From NCBI RefSeq assembly GCF_039542055.1, contig NZ_BAABHK010000012.1:1-64000 (forward strand): a stretch of DNA of 64,000 bases, read 5' to 3'. This stretch comes from Actinoallomurus vinaceus. Lineage in GTDB: Bacteria; Actinomycetota; Actinomycetes; Streptosporangiales; Streptosporangiaceae. Each line of letters starts with the position of its first letter. The first letter of the stretch is position 1. Both the position numbers and the translations under genes were made by a program. Below the pieces are notes generated by a model. That model was not told the origin of the DNA. It did no database searches and saw nothing but the letters and a program-made list of their open reading frames with translations. Of this stretch, positions 1 to 8,700 are shown piece after piece.

Positions 1-16
1 CGGAATCCCGTTAGGC

Positions 17-135
17 GTTTCGGTGGTTATGGCGAAGGGGAAACACCCGGTCCCATTCCGAACCCGGAAGTTAAGCCCTTCAGCGCCGATGGTACTGCAC
101 TGGAGACGGTGTGGGAGAGTAGGACACCGCCGGAC
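17..135 (+). rRNA. rrf: 5S ribosomal RNA
   Basis: This is a complete 5S rRNA of about 119 nt, a component of the large ribosomal subunit. The core holding CCCATTCCGAACCCGGAAG and the later GGTACTGCA...GGGAGAGTAGG block are typical 5S helix and loop sequences. The ends pair: CGGTGG near position 21 is complementary to CCGCCG near 128-133. It lies at the very start of the window, so it should be the last gene of a 16S-23S-5S operon cut by the window edge. Ends are accurate to a few bases. Confidence 0.95.
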
Positions 136-148
136 ATATACGCAAGGA

Positions 149-175
149 GGGCCGCCTTTTCAGGCGGCCCTTTTT
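149..175 (+). terminator. Rho-independent terminator of the rRNA operon
   Basis: A perfect 8-bp stem (GGGCCGCC at 149-156 with GGCGGCCC at 163-170) has a 6-nt loop and is followed directly by TTTTT. It sits 14 bp after the 5S gene and fits the end of the rRNA transcript. Confidence 0.9.
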
Positions 176-212
176 GCGTGTTCGGGCACAATGAAGACGA
201 CAGTGCTCCCCA

Positions 213-2363
213 GTGAAACGGTTTGATGTGATGAGCGCGGAACGAGATCAACGCGACGGCGACGGACCCGACCGGCGTCCACGGCCGGCTCGCCAAGACC
301 GACCGGGCAGCGCCTCCGGCGGATCTCGTGACCGCCAGAGCGGCGCTCGGTGGTCCTCCAAGGGCTCTGCCAACCGCGCCGGTGGTCGGCCTCGACGCGA
401 CGACTCCACCGGGGGTTCCGGCGGCGAGCGTTCCGGCTCGGCCGGCGCCCGCTCGAGTGCCGGCCGGCCCGGCGGGTTCCAGAAGCCGGGCAATCCCCAG
501 CGGCCCAGTAGCGGCCAGCGGTACGGCAACGCCCGCGACGACCAGGGCACCGGCCGTTCGCAGGCCCGTCGACCCAAGCCCTTCCGCGACAGCGACACCG
601 AGGGAACGAGCGGCTGGAACCGCTCGTCGCGGCGAGACGACACTCGCGGACGCGGAGCGTCCGGCGGAGGCGGACGCCCCACCGGCTCCGGGAAGTGGCG
701 GAACGAGCGTGGCGGCACCCGCCCGGGCGGGCGTCCGGCCGACCGGGGCGAGCAGGCGGCGAGCTCCCCGCGGCGGCCGAGCGATCGCTCCTCCCGGTAC
801 GACGACGAACGTACCGAGCGGCGCGACGAACGCGGATACCGTTCGCGCGACAACAACGGACCTCGTGGCACGCGGAACTTCTCGGCACGACGTGACGACG
901 ACCGGAGCGGCGGTCGAGGAGGCTCCACCCGCGACGACAGTGGGCGGCCGCGTACGGGCGCCGCAGGCGCCTCCCGCCGTGACGACCGTCCTGGCGGCGG
1001 CAGAGGCGGCTTCCGTGCCCCGGAGAAGGGCGAGGAAGGCTACCGGCCCCGTCAGGGCGGCAAGGAGGGTTCCCGGCCTCCTCAGGGCGGCAGGGAAGGT
1101 TCCCGGCCTCCTCAGGGCGGCAAGGAGGGTTCCCGGTCTCCTCAGGAGCGCACTGGTGGCTTCCAACGCCGGGATGGCGGCCGTCGCGACTTCCGAGGCG
1201 GCCAGGGAGCAGGATCTCGAGATGGCGCCGAGGGCCAGAGAGGCGGTCACCGGCGGCGGGACGACGCCAAGGGCGGTCGCCGGCCGGCCGAGCGCGGCAT
1301 GCGCCGGCCCTCAAGCCGGGACGGCCGGCCGTCGGACGCGCCTCGGCCCCGGCGTGACCCCGGCCCGCCGGTCCCGGAGGACGTCACCGGCGCCGAACTC
1401 GACGCCGCGGCGCGGGGCGAGCTCAAGACCCTGCCGAAGGATCTCGCGACCGAGGTCGCCCGCCACCTCGTGATGGCCGGCCGGCTGATCGACGATGACC
1501 CCGAACTGGCCTACCAGCACGCCCTCGCGGCTCGTGGCCGCGCGGCCCGGGTCGGCATCGTCCGTGAGGCATGCGGACTCGCGGCGTACCACGCCGGCCT
1601 GTGGTCGGTCGCCCTGTCGGAGCTTCGCGCGGCGCGCCGGCTGAGCGGCCAGGAGGCCTACCTCGCCATCATGGCCGACGCCGAACGCGGCCTCGGCCGG
1701 CCCGAGCGAGCCCTGGACCTCGCCAAGTCGGATGAGGCCCGCCGGCTCCCGAAGGCCGAGGCGATCGAGATGCGCATCGTCGAGTCGGGCGTTCGCCGCG
1801 ACCTCGGCCAGCCGGGCGCTGCCGTCCTGGCGCTGCAGGTTCCGGAGCTGAAGGACGAGCGGTGGCGGCCGTGGTCAGCGCGGCTCTTCTACGCGTACGC
1901 CGACGCGCTGATCGACGCAGGCCGCGAGGAGGAGGCCTCCGACTGGTTCGCGCGGGCGGCGGCGGCCGACCGCGACGGCGAGACGGACGCCGCCGAGCGG
2001 TACGCCGAGCTTGAGGGCCTGGAGATCATCGACACGGAGTTCGCCGACGGGGAGCCCGGCGAGGGCGTCGCGGCGCAAGCCGGGACCCACGCCGACGTGG
2101 ACTCTAGGCACCACGCCGATGCCCGGTCCGACGCGGACGCCGACGGGGAGCCAGGGGCGGGTGTCGCGGCGGAAGCCGAGACCCACGCCGACGTGGACGC
2201 TGCGCCCCACGCCGATGCCCGGTCCGACGCGGAGCCGAGCGAAGGCCTCGCCACCGAGCCGAGCGCGGGCGCCGCTACAGGCCCTGAGGCGCATGCCGAC
2301 GCGGAATCCGAGGCGGACGTCGCCGACGGCGACGTCCGGCGGGCGGACGCCGAGGACGAGTGA
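213..2363 (+). CDS. RG/RS-rich protein with C-terminal TPR-like helical domain
   Basis: This is a protein of about 716 aa in two halves. Residues 1 to about 390 are low complexity, very rich in Arg, Gly, Ser and Asp, resembling the RGG-type disordered tails of RNA-binding proteins. Residues of about 395-610 form paired helices of TPR type (AYQHALAARGRAAR, ALSELRAARRLSG, EEASDWFARAAAAD). The last 100 residues are an acidic Ala/Asp/His-rich tail with two near-copies of a block containing HADVD and HADARSDA. Actinobacterial TPR proteins with similar C-terminal halves occur near translation genes, but I do not know a function. The GTG at 213 has no clear ribosome binding site; GTG 228 or ATG 231 are equally possible starts. 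Codon bias supports this frame over the antisense frames. A role in RNA or ribosome biology is only inference. Confidence 0.8.
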   Translation: MKRFDVMSAERDQRDGDGPDRRPRPARQDRPGSASGGSRDRQSGARWSSKGSANRAGGRPRRDDSTGGSGGERSGSAGARSSAGRPGGFQKPGNPQRPSSGQRYGNARDDQGTGRSQARRPKPFRDSDTEGTSGWNRSSRRDDTRGRGASGGGGRPTGSGKWRNERGGTRPGGRPADRGEQAASSPRRPSDRSSRYDDERTERRDERGYRSRDNNGPRGTRNFSARRDDDRSGGRGGSTRDDSGRPRTGAAGASRRDDRPGGGRGGFRAPEKGEEGYRPRQGGKEGSRPPQGGREGSRPPQGGKEGSRSPQERTGGFQRRDGGRRDFRGGQGAGSRDGAEGQRGGHRRRDDAKGGRRPAERGMRRPSSRDGRPSDAPRPRRDPGPPVPEDVTGAELDAAARGELKTLPKDLATEVARHLVMAGRLIDDDPELAYQHALAARGRAARVGIVREACGLAAYHAGLWSVALSELRAARRLSGQEAYLAIMADAERGLGRPERALDLAKSDEARRLPKAEAIEMRIVESGVRRDLGQPGAAVLALQVPELKDERWRPWSARLFYAYADALIDAGREEEASDWFARAAAADRDGETDAAERYAELEGLEIIDTEFADGEPGEGVAAQAGTHADVDSRHHADARSDADADGEPGAGVAAEAETHADVDAAPHADARSDAEPSEGLATEPSAGAATGPEAHADAESEADVADGDVRRADAEDE
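1053..1142 (+). repeat. Three 30-bp tandem coding repeats
   Basis: Three almost identical 30-bp units (starting at 1053, 1083 and 1113) encode repeats of a G-G-(K/R)-E-G-S-R-P-P-Q decapeptide in the disordered half of the RG-rich protein. A more diverged unit precedes them at about 1023. The near identity at DNA level suggests recent expansion. Confidence 0.85.
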
Positions 2364-2372
2364 GACGTACGG

Positions 2373-2416
2373 GGCCCGCCTCCACGCCGCCGTTCAGGGC
2401 GGCGTGGAGGCGGGCC
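2373..2416. terminator. Bidirectional terminator hairpin
   Basis: A perfect 19-bp inverted repeat (2373-2391 with 2398-2416) with a 6-nt loop lies between two convergent genes, ending one base before the stop codon of the minus-strand gene. There is no T-tract, as is common for actinobacterial terminators. Confidence 0.85.
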
Positions 2417-3343
2417 TCAGCGCGTTTCGAGCGCGTGCATGATGCCGGCGACGTTGTTGCGGGCCGCGCTGATCACTTCGATCTTCTGCGCGACCTCCGG
2501 ATCGGCGTCCGGGGCGAGCGCGCGGTACCGGCCGTCGGTGTGCTCGCGGACCATGGCCACCGCGTGGTCCAGGTCGAGGCGCTGGTCGTGGGCCTCGGCG
2601 ACCAGCTCGACCCACAGCCGGAGCTCCTCCGTGGACCGGTCGAGCGTCTCGTCGACCAGCTCCACCGGTCCGTAGTGGCTGAACAGCAGTCGGGACGGCC
2701 GGAGGGCGCGGAACCGGTCCAGCGACGCCAGGGCCGTGTCCAGGTCGAAGTCGGGCGGCGGCGTGGCGGGCCGCAGGTCGGCCGTCTCCGGGATGTACAC
2801 ACCGGCGGCGTCCCCGACGTACAGATCGCCGGTCAGCGAGTCGAGCAGCCCGACGTGGTGCTTGGCGTGGCCGGGCGAGTAGTGGCTCTCCAGCCGCCTC
2901 CCGCCGCCGAGATCCACCTCGCCGACGTCCTCCACCGCCCGGATCCGTACGGCGTCCGTCGGCTTGAGGTCGCCGAACAGTGAATCGAGGGCGTCCCCCC
3001 AGACCATGCGGGCACTGCGCATCAGCCGGCTGGGGTCCGCGAGGTGGCGGGCGCCCTTCTCATGGACGACGATCTCGGCGTTGGGGAACATCTCCGCGAT
3101 GTCGCCGACGCCGCCCGCGTGATCGAGATGGATGTGCGTGACGACGACGGTCGCCAGATCGGCGGGGCCGATGCCCGCGGCTGCCAGCGCGTCGCGTACG
3201 ACCGGGGCGGAGTTGCCCGCACCGGTCTCCACCAGGCAGGGCCGGTCGGAGCGGATCAGATAGCCGGCCGTGATGCCCGTGTACCCGGCCATGCGGGTGT
3301 CGATCTCGAAGACGTCGTTGCCCAGGTCGGTGATCGAATCCAT
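2417..3343 (-). CDS. MBL-fold metallo-hydrolase
   Basis: This is a 308-aa cytoplasmic metallo-beta-lactamase-fold hydrolase. The metal-binding motif HIHLDHAGG lies at about residues 70-78, with further ligands expected at the SPGHAKHH segment (about 155-162), the YVGDAAG Asp (about 175) and the FSHYGP His (about 225). That is the full set for a binuclear Zn/Fe site. The substrate cannot be told from sequence; family members include glyoxalase II-like and lactonase-like enzymes. The ATG start has an upstream CGGAGCG ribosome binding site. It is convergent with the RG-rich gene and divergent from the OB-fold gene. Confidence 0.88.
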   Translation of the reverse strand: MDSITDLGNDVFEIDTRMAGYTGITAGYLIRSDRPCLVETGAGNSAPVVRDALAAAGIGPADLATVVVTHIHLDHAGGVGDIAEMFPNAEIVVHEKGARHLADPSRLMRSARMVWGDALDSLFGDLKPTDAVRIRAVEDVGEVDLGGGRRLESHYSPGHAKHHVGLLDSLTGDLYVGDAAGVYIPETADLRPATPPPDFDLDTALASLDRFRALRPSRLLFSHYGPVELVDETLDRSTEELRLWVELVAEAHDQRLDLDHAVAMVREHTDGRYRALAPDADPEVAQKIEVISAARNNVAGIMHALETR

Positions 3344-3469
3344 ACGTCGCTCCGGTTATCCACAAGTGCGGCGGACAGGGTTACGCGGTCCCGCTCGACC
3401 GCCCCATCGTAGAGACAACGTCGCCGGTCCACACGGCGGCGGTCACGAAGGGCGCGAGGGGAGAAGGCC

Positions 3470-4036
3470 GTGGACCACCACATCGAGGAGACGGCGCGGC
3501 AGGCCGCAGGAGGCGTCGAGGGCAGCGTCAAGACGCAGGAGGTCAACGCGCGGGGCGTAGAGGCGCAGGGGGTTGACGCGCAGGGGGCGGAGGCGCGGCA
3601 CGGTGGAAGCGACAGTGGCGGCCGCCCGGCGGACGGCCGCGACGCGCGTCCTGATGACGCCGTCGTACGGACCGCGGAAACGCCCGATGCCGCCGCCGGC
3701 GTGACCCACGTCAACGAGATCCTTCTGGTCGGGCGGCTGTCCGGCACGCCGGAGTGGAAGGCGTTACCGGAAGGTCGGCAGGTGGCGGTCTGGCGGCTCA
3801 TCGTGGAGCATCAGAACGCCCGGTCGTCGCAGGACGCCATCGACACCATCCGCTGCGTCACCTACGACTCGGCGGTTCAGGAGGGCATCCGTGGCTGGCG
3901 GCACGGCGACCTCGTCGAGGTCCGCGGGTCGCTGCGGCACCGCTTCTGGCGCTCCCCGGACGGCCCTCGGGGGCTGTACGAGGTGGAGGCCGCGATCGCG
4001 GTCAGACATGATCGTGCGGCACCCGAGACCCGGTGA
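3470..4036 (+). CDS. Single-stranded DNA-binding-like OB-fold protein
   Basis: This is a 188-aa protein whose residues of about 80-180 form an SSB-type OB fold: an NEILLVGRLSGTPEWK strand, a W-R-L strand, an aromatic core and GDLVEVRGSLRHRFW matching the GD.V.V.G.L...W signature of SSB proteins. The first 75 residues are a polar linker containing GVDAQGAEA-type imperfect repeats. It lacks the acidic C-terminal partner-binding tail of true SSB. It is therefore more likely an accessory or paralogous SSB-like protein than the replication SSB. The GTG start is preceded by a GAGGGGAGAAGG ribosome binding site. Confidence 0.75.
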   Translation: MDHHIEETARQAAGGVEGSVKTQEVNARGVEAQGVDAQGAEARHGGSDSGGRPADGRDARPDDAVVRTAETPDAAAGVTHVNEILLVGRLSGTPEWKALPEGRQVAVWRLIVEHQNARSSQDAIDTIRCVTYDSAVQEGIRGWRHGDLVEVRGSLRHRFWRSPDGPRGLYEVEAAIAVRHDRAAPETR

Positions 4037-4185
4037 CCGATCATGATCCCCGGGGGCCGGTCACGCTGCCCTCCACGGTCACACGCCGGCGCGGCCGACC
4101 CGTGACGGCCGAGCCGCACCGGTGTGCGGTCGGGGCCTGATCGAGACGCCGAGCCTGCCCTCGTACGGGGCGTGCGCCGACGGGC

Positions 4186-4602
4186 TCAGCGCTCGTTGTC
4201 GGGCAGGAACCGTCCCAGGCCCGGCGTCTCGACGGGCCCGGCCGACGGCTCTGACCCGAACGGCTCGCCCGCGCTCGGAGGAATCGGTGTGGGGCAGTAG
4301 TACTGCGGTCGCACGGCGAGGGCGTCCGTGATCATCCAGCCCCATCCGGAAGGCTGACGGACCGCTTCGACCAGGGCGAAGTCCTTCTGGTACTGCGCGA
4401 TCACGAGAGCCAGCTGTTCGGCGAAGTCACCGGGAAGCTTGGGCGTCCGCCGTGGTACCTCGCAGACGGCGACGGACGACGGCGTCGTGTCGCTGGCGGC
4501 GCGATGCCATACCCGAACGGACCTTCCGTCACCTTGGATCCGGAGGATGTCGGCGGCTCGGACCAGCCCGTCTCGTCGCGTCTTGACCCAGACGTTCATC
4601 AT
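4186..4602 (-). CDS. Hypothetical protein
   Basis: This 138-aa protein is not recognised. It starts with two adjacent ATG codons and opens with a short beta-strand-like stretch (VWVKTRRDGLVRAADILRIQGDGRSVRVWH) that could be a small barrel. A helical part follows (DFAEQLALVIAQYQKDFALVEAVRQ), and the tail is Pro-rich and likely disordered. No signal peptide or membrane segment is visible. It stands alone between a 150-bp and a 250-bp intergenic stretch. Codon use fits a real gene. Confidence 0.6.
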   Translation of the reverse strand: MMNVWVKTRRDGLVRAADILRIQGDGRSVRVWHRAASDTTPSSVAVCEVPRRTPKLPGDFAEQLALVIAQYQKDFALVEAVRQPSGWGWMITDALAVRPQYYCPTPIPPSAGEPFGSEPSAGPVETPGLGRFLPDNER

Positions 4603-4855
4603 GACCGAACCGTACGGCTCCCTCTCCTGATCGTTCCCAGACCTGGTTCTGGATCTCCCGCCGTTAGAGCTTCTATTGAGAAACTCCGGGTTGCTCGAAC
4701 TCCGGTCCGGACGGTGGGCACGTCGTCCCGGTCGAGGCCGGACGGAGCGCGACCTTGATCACTTATGGTCTGAGTCGCTGGGCGTCGTCGGCTCCGCCAG
4801 TGGGAGGGGACCGGTCGGCCCTAGGCATGACCGCGAAGTGGAGCAGTGAGCATCG

Positions 4856-5950
4856 TTGACAGCACAGCCGGATGACGCCGATCGTCCACCGGCGAGGAAA
4901 CCACGCATGGGCCTCGTCCTGACCCTGGCCGGCGGCCTTGCCGCGGTCATCGCGGCGGTGACGGTCGTCGTCGCAACGGCCGGCGACGACCCGAAGAAGA
5001 CCTCCGCCAAGGCGGCACACGAGGCGGGCCGGAACCTCAGAAAGAATGCCGCCCTGTCGTTGAAAGGCACCTACGCCGGAAGCCCTGCGACCTTCACGGT
5101 CACCAGGGCCGGGACGGCACGCTCCGACTACACGCTGGCCGGCGATCATGTCAGCCGGGTCGACGTCGGCGGCACGACCTACCTCAAGACGGGCTCGCGA
5201 TTCTGGAAGGCGCATGGCGAGTCCCCCGCCAAAGCCGGCAACGCCGGAGGCAGGTGGACCAAGGCGCCGTACAACGCCGTCGAACTGGGCACGGGCAACC
5301 TCTCCCCGGATCAGCTCGGACAGACCCTTCTGGGGGCGGAGAACGAGCCGCTCGCGAAGAAGACCGTGGTGAACGGCATCAAGGCGATCAGGATGACCAC
5401 GGCCGGGCTGACGTACTCCATATCCACCGGCGAGCCGAGGCGCGTTTTGCGCGTCGAGGGCCGCGCGGCCAACGACGCATTCTCCTTCGACCTCACGCCG
5501 TTGACCGCGTCGGGCAGGGCCATGTTCCTCACGACGCTGCGGACCGACGTGCAGGCACTCAAGGACGCCTACAACCCCAACATCATCTTCGACGAGACCG
5601 GCGAAAGGCCGCGCCTGCAGGAATGCGACGCCTCGGGCTGCACGGCGAAGGTGGAGCTCCAACCGGACGCGTGGGGCGGCTCGAACGCCATCCACATCGT
5701 CATGGTCACCACCTTCATGGGAGACGACGGAGACCCTGTCTCGTCATGCACCGACTCCACGCTGGCGACTTCGAAGATCCTGGCGCGTTTCTCCTGCCGG
5801 ACCAGTGGCGGCGCGTGGACCGCGTGGTACCGCTCACACGACCGACGCTTCACCGTACGGGCGCTCGCGGTGTTCCGTGCCACGGTGAACTCTGCGCAGG
5901 ACGTCGCGGCCATGCTCACCGCCCTGACACGCGAGCAGCAAACGGCATAG
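4856..5950 (+). CDS. Membrane-anchored extracytoplasmic protein (LppX/LprG-like fold possible)
   Basis: This is a 364-aa protein with a short cytoplasmic N-terminus, one membrane segment (about residues 18-40, GLVLTLAGGLAAVIAAVTVVVA) and a large outside domain. The segment containing TLAGDHVSRVDVGGTTYLKTG...KWTKAP and a later TSISTGEP-type region resembles the LppX/LprG lipid-binding-like lipoproteins and streptomycete outer proteins, but lacks a lipobox Cys. Cys residues at about 262-267 and 299/316 could form disulfides. The start is uncertain: the TTG at 4856 gives a plausible anchor, and the ATG at 4904-4908 would shorten the cytoplasmic tail. I cannot assign a function. Confidence 0.65.
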   Translation: MTAQPDDADRPPARKPRMGLVLTLAGGLAAVIAAVTVVVATAGDDPKKTSAKAAHEAGRNLRKNAALSLKGTYAGSPATFTVTRAGTARSDYTLAGDHVSRVDVGGTTYLKTGSRFWKAHGESPAKAGNAGGRWTKAPYNAVELGTGNLSPDQLGQTLLGAENEPLAKKTVVNGIKAIRMTTAGLTYSISTGEPRRVLRVEGRAANDAFSFDLTPLTASGRAMFLTTLRTDVQALKDAYNPNIIFDETGERPRLQECDASGCTAKVELQPDAWGGSNAIHIVMVTTFMGDDGDPVSSCTDSTLATSKILARFSCRTSGGAWTAWYRSHDRRFTVRALAVFRATVNSAQDVAAMLTALTREQQTA

Positions 5951-6001
5951 CGAAGACCGAGCTCACCGTGCCGAGGCGACCGGCGTGCGGCGGACCGGTC
6001 G

Positions 6002-7255
6002 TCATCCGGCGGCGAAGGTCCGCATGACCAGGCCGGTGCGCGGCTTTGGACCGAAGGACGTCGACTTGCGGGGCACCTTCTCTCCGTTGGCCGCGACCGC
6101 CAGCACGTCCGCGACCTTGAGCGGGTTGAGGATCACCGCGGTGCCGCCCGCCCGCCGGGCCTTGCCGACCGCGCGGGCCGCGTCGTGGTGGACGATGCGC
6201 ACGGTCCGCTCGTCGTCCTCGAGCCCCCACAGCCGGGGGATGAGCAGGCGGTGCAGCACGGCCGTGTCCAGGCCGCGCCACCGGTCGGAGGTGTCCTCCG
6301 GCATGGAGCGTTCTACCTGAACGGGGTCGGGATCGGTGAGCAGGAAGAACCCCTCCTCACCGCCGAGCAGGAACGCCGTGCCGGTGTGCGCGGCGAGCCG
6401 CTCGAGCCCGGCGGCCAGGTCCGGGCCGATCGCCTCGACGCGGAAGGCCGCCTTCGCGCGCCGTACGGCCTCGGAGAGGGCCAGGCCGGGGAGCACCCGG
6501 TGGATGGCGCCCAGCCGTGGCGGATAGGTGACGGAGTCGACGAGCAGCGCCAGCCCGTAGTCCCAGGGGCCAGGTCCGTCATACCGACGGCGCAGCGCCT
6601 GGTAGGTCGCGTAGCGATGGTGCCCGTCGGCGATGAGAGCCTGCCGGCCGCGCAGATCCTCGGCGATCCTCGCCTGTGCGGCCGGATCCCGGATCGCCCA
6701 CAGCCGGTGCCGTACGTCGTCGCCCGTGGCGGTCTCCAGCACCGGGGGGAGGGACGAGGCGACCTCGTCGACCACCCGGGCGGCGGCCGAGCCGGCGCCG
6801 CCCTCGTACAGCAGGAAGATCGGCTCGAGGTTCGCCTCCGTCGCCGACATCAGGGCCAGCCGGTCCCGGACCGGGCCGGGATAGACGTGCTCGTGCGGGA
6901 GGATCACCCGCGAGCCCTCGTCGTGCACGCCGACCGCCCCGATCAGCCCACGCTGGACGACGGATCCGGAGACCTCCTCATAGACGTACAGCGCAGGCTC
7001 GTCGTCCACGGTGAGGATGCCGGACGCCAGCCACGACCGCAGCGTCTCGGCGGCATCCCGGTAGTCGTCCTGCGGGAGGATCAGCCGGACCACGTTGTGC
7101 GGCTCTTCGGCCATGAACCGCCCCAGCGACTCCTCGTCGATGAGGTCGTACGGCGGCGACGTCACCGCGGCGAGGGAGTTCACCCTCGCGGTGTCGTACC
7201 GCACGGCTCGGAACGGCCGCAGAGCAAGTCCGGGATCACTGGTCACATCGGGCAT
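6002..7255 (-). CDS. DUF1015 family protein
   Basis: This protein of about 417 aa belongs to the DUF1015 family, seen in the N-terminal LRPFRAVRYDTARV...VTSPPYDLI signature, the central ADGHHRYATY motif (about residue 215) and the overall length. The family is widespread in bacteria and has no established activity; the ADGHHR motif hints at a catalytic or metal site. I chose the ATG at 7255 because the upstream alternative (7312) would overlap the start and ribosome binding site of the divergent TPR gene, and because the conserved domain starts at once after this Met. Confidence 0.85.
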   Translation of the reverse strand: MPDVTSDPGLALRPFRAVRYDTARVNSLAAVTSPPYDLIDEESLGRFMAEEPHNVVRLILPQDDYRDAAETLRSWLASGILTVDDEPALYVYEEVSGSVVQRGLIGAVGVHDEGSRVILPHEHVYPGPVRDRLALMSATEANLEPIFLLYEGGAGSAAARVVDEVASSLPPVLETATGDDVRHRLWAIRDPAAQARIAEDLRGRQALIADGHHRYATYQALRRRYDGPGPWDYGLALLVDSVTYPPRLGAIHRVLPGLALSEAVRRAKAAFRVEAIGPDLAAGLERLAAHTGTAFLLGGEEGFFLLTDPDPVQVERSMPEDTSDRWRGLDTAVLHRLLIPRLWGLEDDERTVRIVHHDAARAVGKARRAGGTAVILNPLKVADVLAVAANGEKVPRKSTSFGPKPRTGLVMRTFAAG

Positions 7256-7310
7256 GTTAGATACCGCGGCATTGTTGGGACACAAGTGGAGTCGACGAAC
7301 GGAGGCACAC

Positions 7311-7718
7311 ATGGTTCAAGGTTCGGATCACGGTCACGATTCCCAAGGTGCCCCAGCAGGCGGCGTCTACGAGTGGTATCAGCGAGGCCTCGAACTGCTC
7401 AACGGCGGCAGCCCGGCCGCCGCGATCCAGATCCTTGAACACGCAGCGGCCGCCGAGCCGTCGAGCCGGAGCGTACGGGAGGCCCTCGCCCGTGCCCAGT
7501 TCGGCGCGAAGCGGTATGCCGATGCCGCCGCCAACTTCCGTATGATCGTCGAGGCCGATCCGGCCGAGGACTACGCGCTGTTCGGCCTGGGCATGGCCCT
7601 GACCCGCACCGGTGATCTCGCGGAGGCGGTCGAACACCTCGCGCTCGCCTGCGCGATGTGCCCGGACAACAAGCACTACGCGACCGCACTGCGGCACGCG
7701 CGAGCCCGGAAGGGGTGA
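7311..7718 (+). CDS. Tetratricopeptide repeat protein
   Basis: This is a 135-aa protein made almost wholly of TPR-like helix pairs (YEWYQRGLELLNGGSPAAAIQILEHAAAAEPSS; VREALARAQFGAKRYADAAANFRMIVEADP; DYALFGLGMALTRTGDLAEAVEHLALACAMCP). It should be a small protein-interaction module. A good GGAGG ribosome binding site at 7301-7305 fixes the ATG start. It is followed after one base by the HAD phosphatase gene. A TPR gene is commonly found directly before this HAD gene in actinobacteria, so the pair is probably co-transcribed. Confidence 0.88.
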   Translation: MVQGSDHGHDSQGAPAGGVYEWYQRGLELLNGGSPAAAIQILEHAAAAEPSSRSVREALARAQFGAKRYADAAANFRMIVEADPAEDYALFGLGMALTRTGDLAEAVEHLALACAMCPDNKHYATALRHARARKG

Positions 7719-7719
7719 C

Positions 7720-8700
7720 ATGCGAGGCAGCGACCGGCCGCTCGCCGAGATCTACGACGTCGCCGTTCTCGACCTGGACGGCGTGATCTACATCGGCCGT
7801 GACCCGGTGCCGGGCGCGGCCGACGCGCTGGCCAAGGCACGGGCGGGCGGGATGCGCCTGGCGTTCGCGACCAACAACGCCTCACGGACGCCGAGCGCGA
7901 CGGCCGCGCTCATCACCGAGGTGGGGGTGCCGGCGGCGGCGGAGGACGTCGTGACGTCGGCGCAGGCCGCCGCCAGGCTCTTGGCGGAGCGGCTGCCGGC
8001 CGGCTCGAAGGTCCTCGTCGTCGGCGGCACCGGCCTCCGGCACGCGCTCCGCGCCGCCGGGCTGCGTCCGGTCTCGACCGCCGCCGACCGGCCCGTCGCC
8101 GTCGTCCAGGGGTTCACACCGGGCCTCTCGTACGACCTGATCGCCGAAGGGGGCCGGGCCGTCGCCGCGGGCGCGCTGTTCGTCGCGTCCAACGCCGACA
8201 CCACGATTCCGAGCCCGGGTGGGCCGCCGAGGCCGGGCAACGGGGCCCTGGTCCAGGTGATCCGCACCGCGACCGGCGTCGACCCCATCGTCACCGGCAA
8301 GCCGGAACTGCCCCTGCACCGGGAGACGATCCTGCGCACCGGCGCCGAACGGCCGTTGATCGTCGGGGATCGCCTCGACACCGACATCGAGGGCGCCAAC
8401 AACGGCGGCGCCGACAGCCTGCTCGTGTTCACCGGGGTGACCGACGCCCGAGCGCTGCTGGCCGCGCCTCCGACCCACCGGCCGACGTACCTCGCCGAAG
8501 ACCTGTCCGGTCTCCTCGTGCCGCATCCCGAGGTGCGGCACGCCGACGGTTCCTACCGCTGCGGCGGCTGGACGATCGGCCCGGACTTCACAGTGAGCGG
8601 ATCGGGAGATCGCGTCGACGCCCTGCGCGCGCTGTGCGTCGCCGCCTGGGAATCGGGCGAACCCGCGAAGGCGGAGGAGGCCCTGGACCGCCTGCCCTGA
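7720..8700 (+). CDS. HAD-superfamily phosphatase, NagD/PGP-like (HAD-IIA)
   Basis: This is a 326-aa hydrolase of HAD subfamily IIA. Motif I is LDLDGVIY (nucleophile Asp at about residue 17), motif II is the TNNAS segment (about 50), the Lys is in TGKPE (about 190) and motif III is GDRLDTDI (about 215). This class includes p-nitrophenyl phosphatases, NagD and phosphoglycolate phosphatases; M. tuberculosis Rv1692 is the positional counterpart and is described as a glycerol-3-phosphate phosphatase. It starts one base after the TPR gene and lies upstream of the tlyA block, as in mycobacteria. Confidence 0.88.
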   Translation: MRGSDRPLAEIYDVAVLDLDGVIYIGRDPVPGAADALAKARAGGMRLAFATNNASRTPSATAALITEVGVPAAAEDVVTSAQAAARLLAERLPAGSKVLVVGGTGLRHALRAAGLRPVSTAADRPVAVVQGFTPGLSYDLIAEGGRAVAAGALFVASNADTTIPSPGGPPRPGNGALVQVIRTATGVDPIVTGKPELPLHRETILRTGAERPLIVGDRLDTDIEGANNGGADSLLVFTGVTDARALLAAPPTHRPTYLAEDLSGLLVPHPEVRHADGSYRCGGWTIGPDFTVSGSGDRVDALRALCVAAWESGEPAKAEEALDRLP

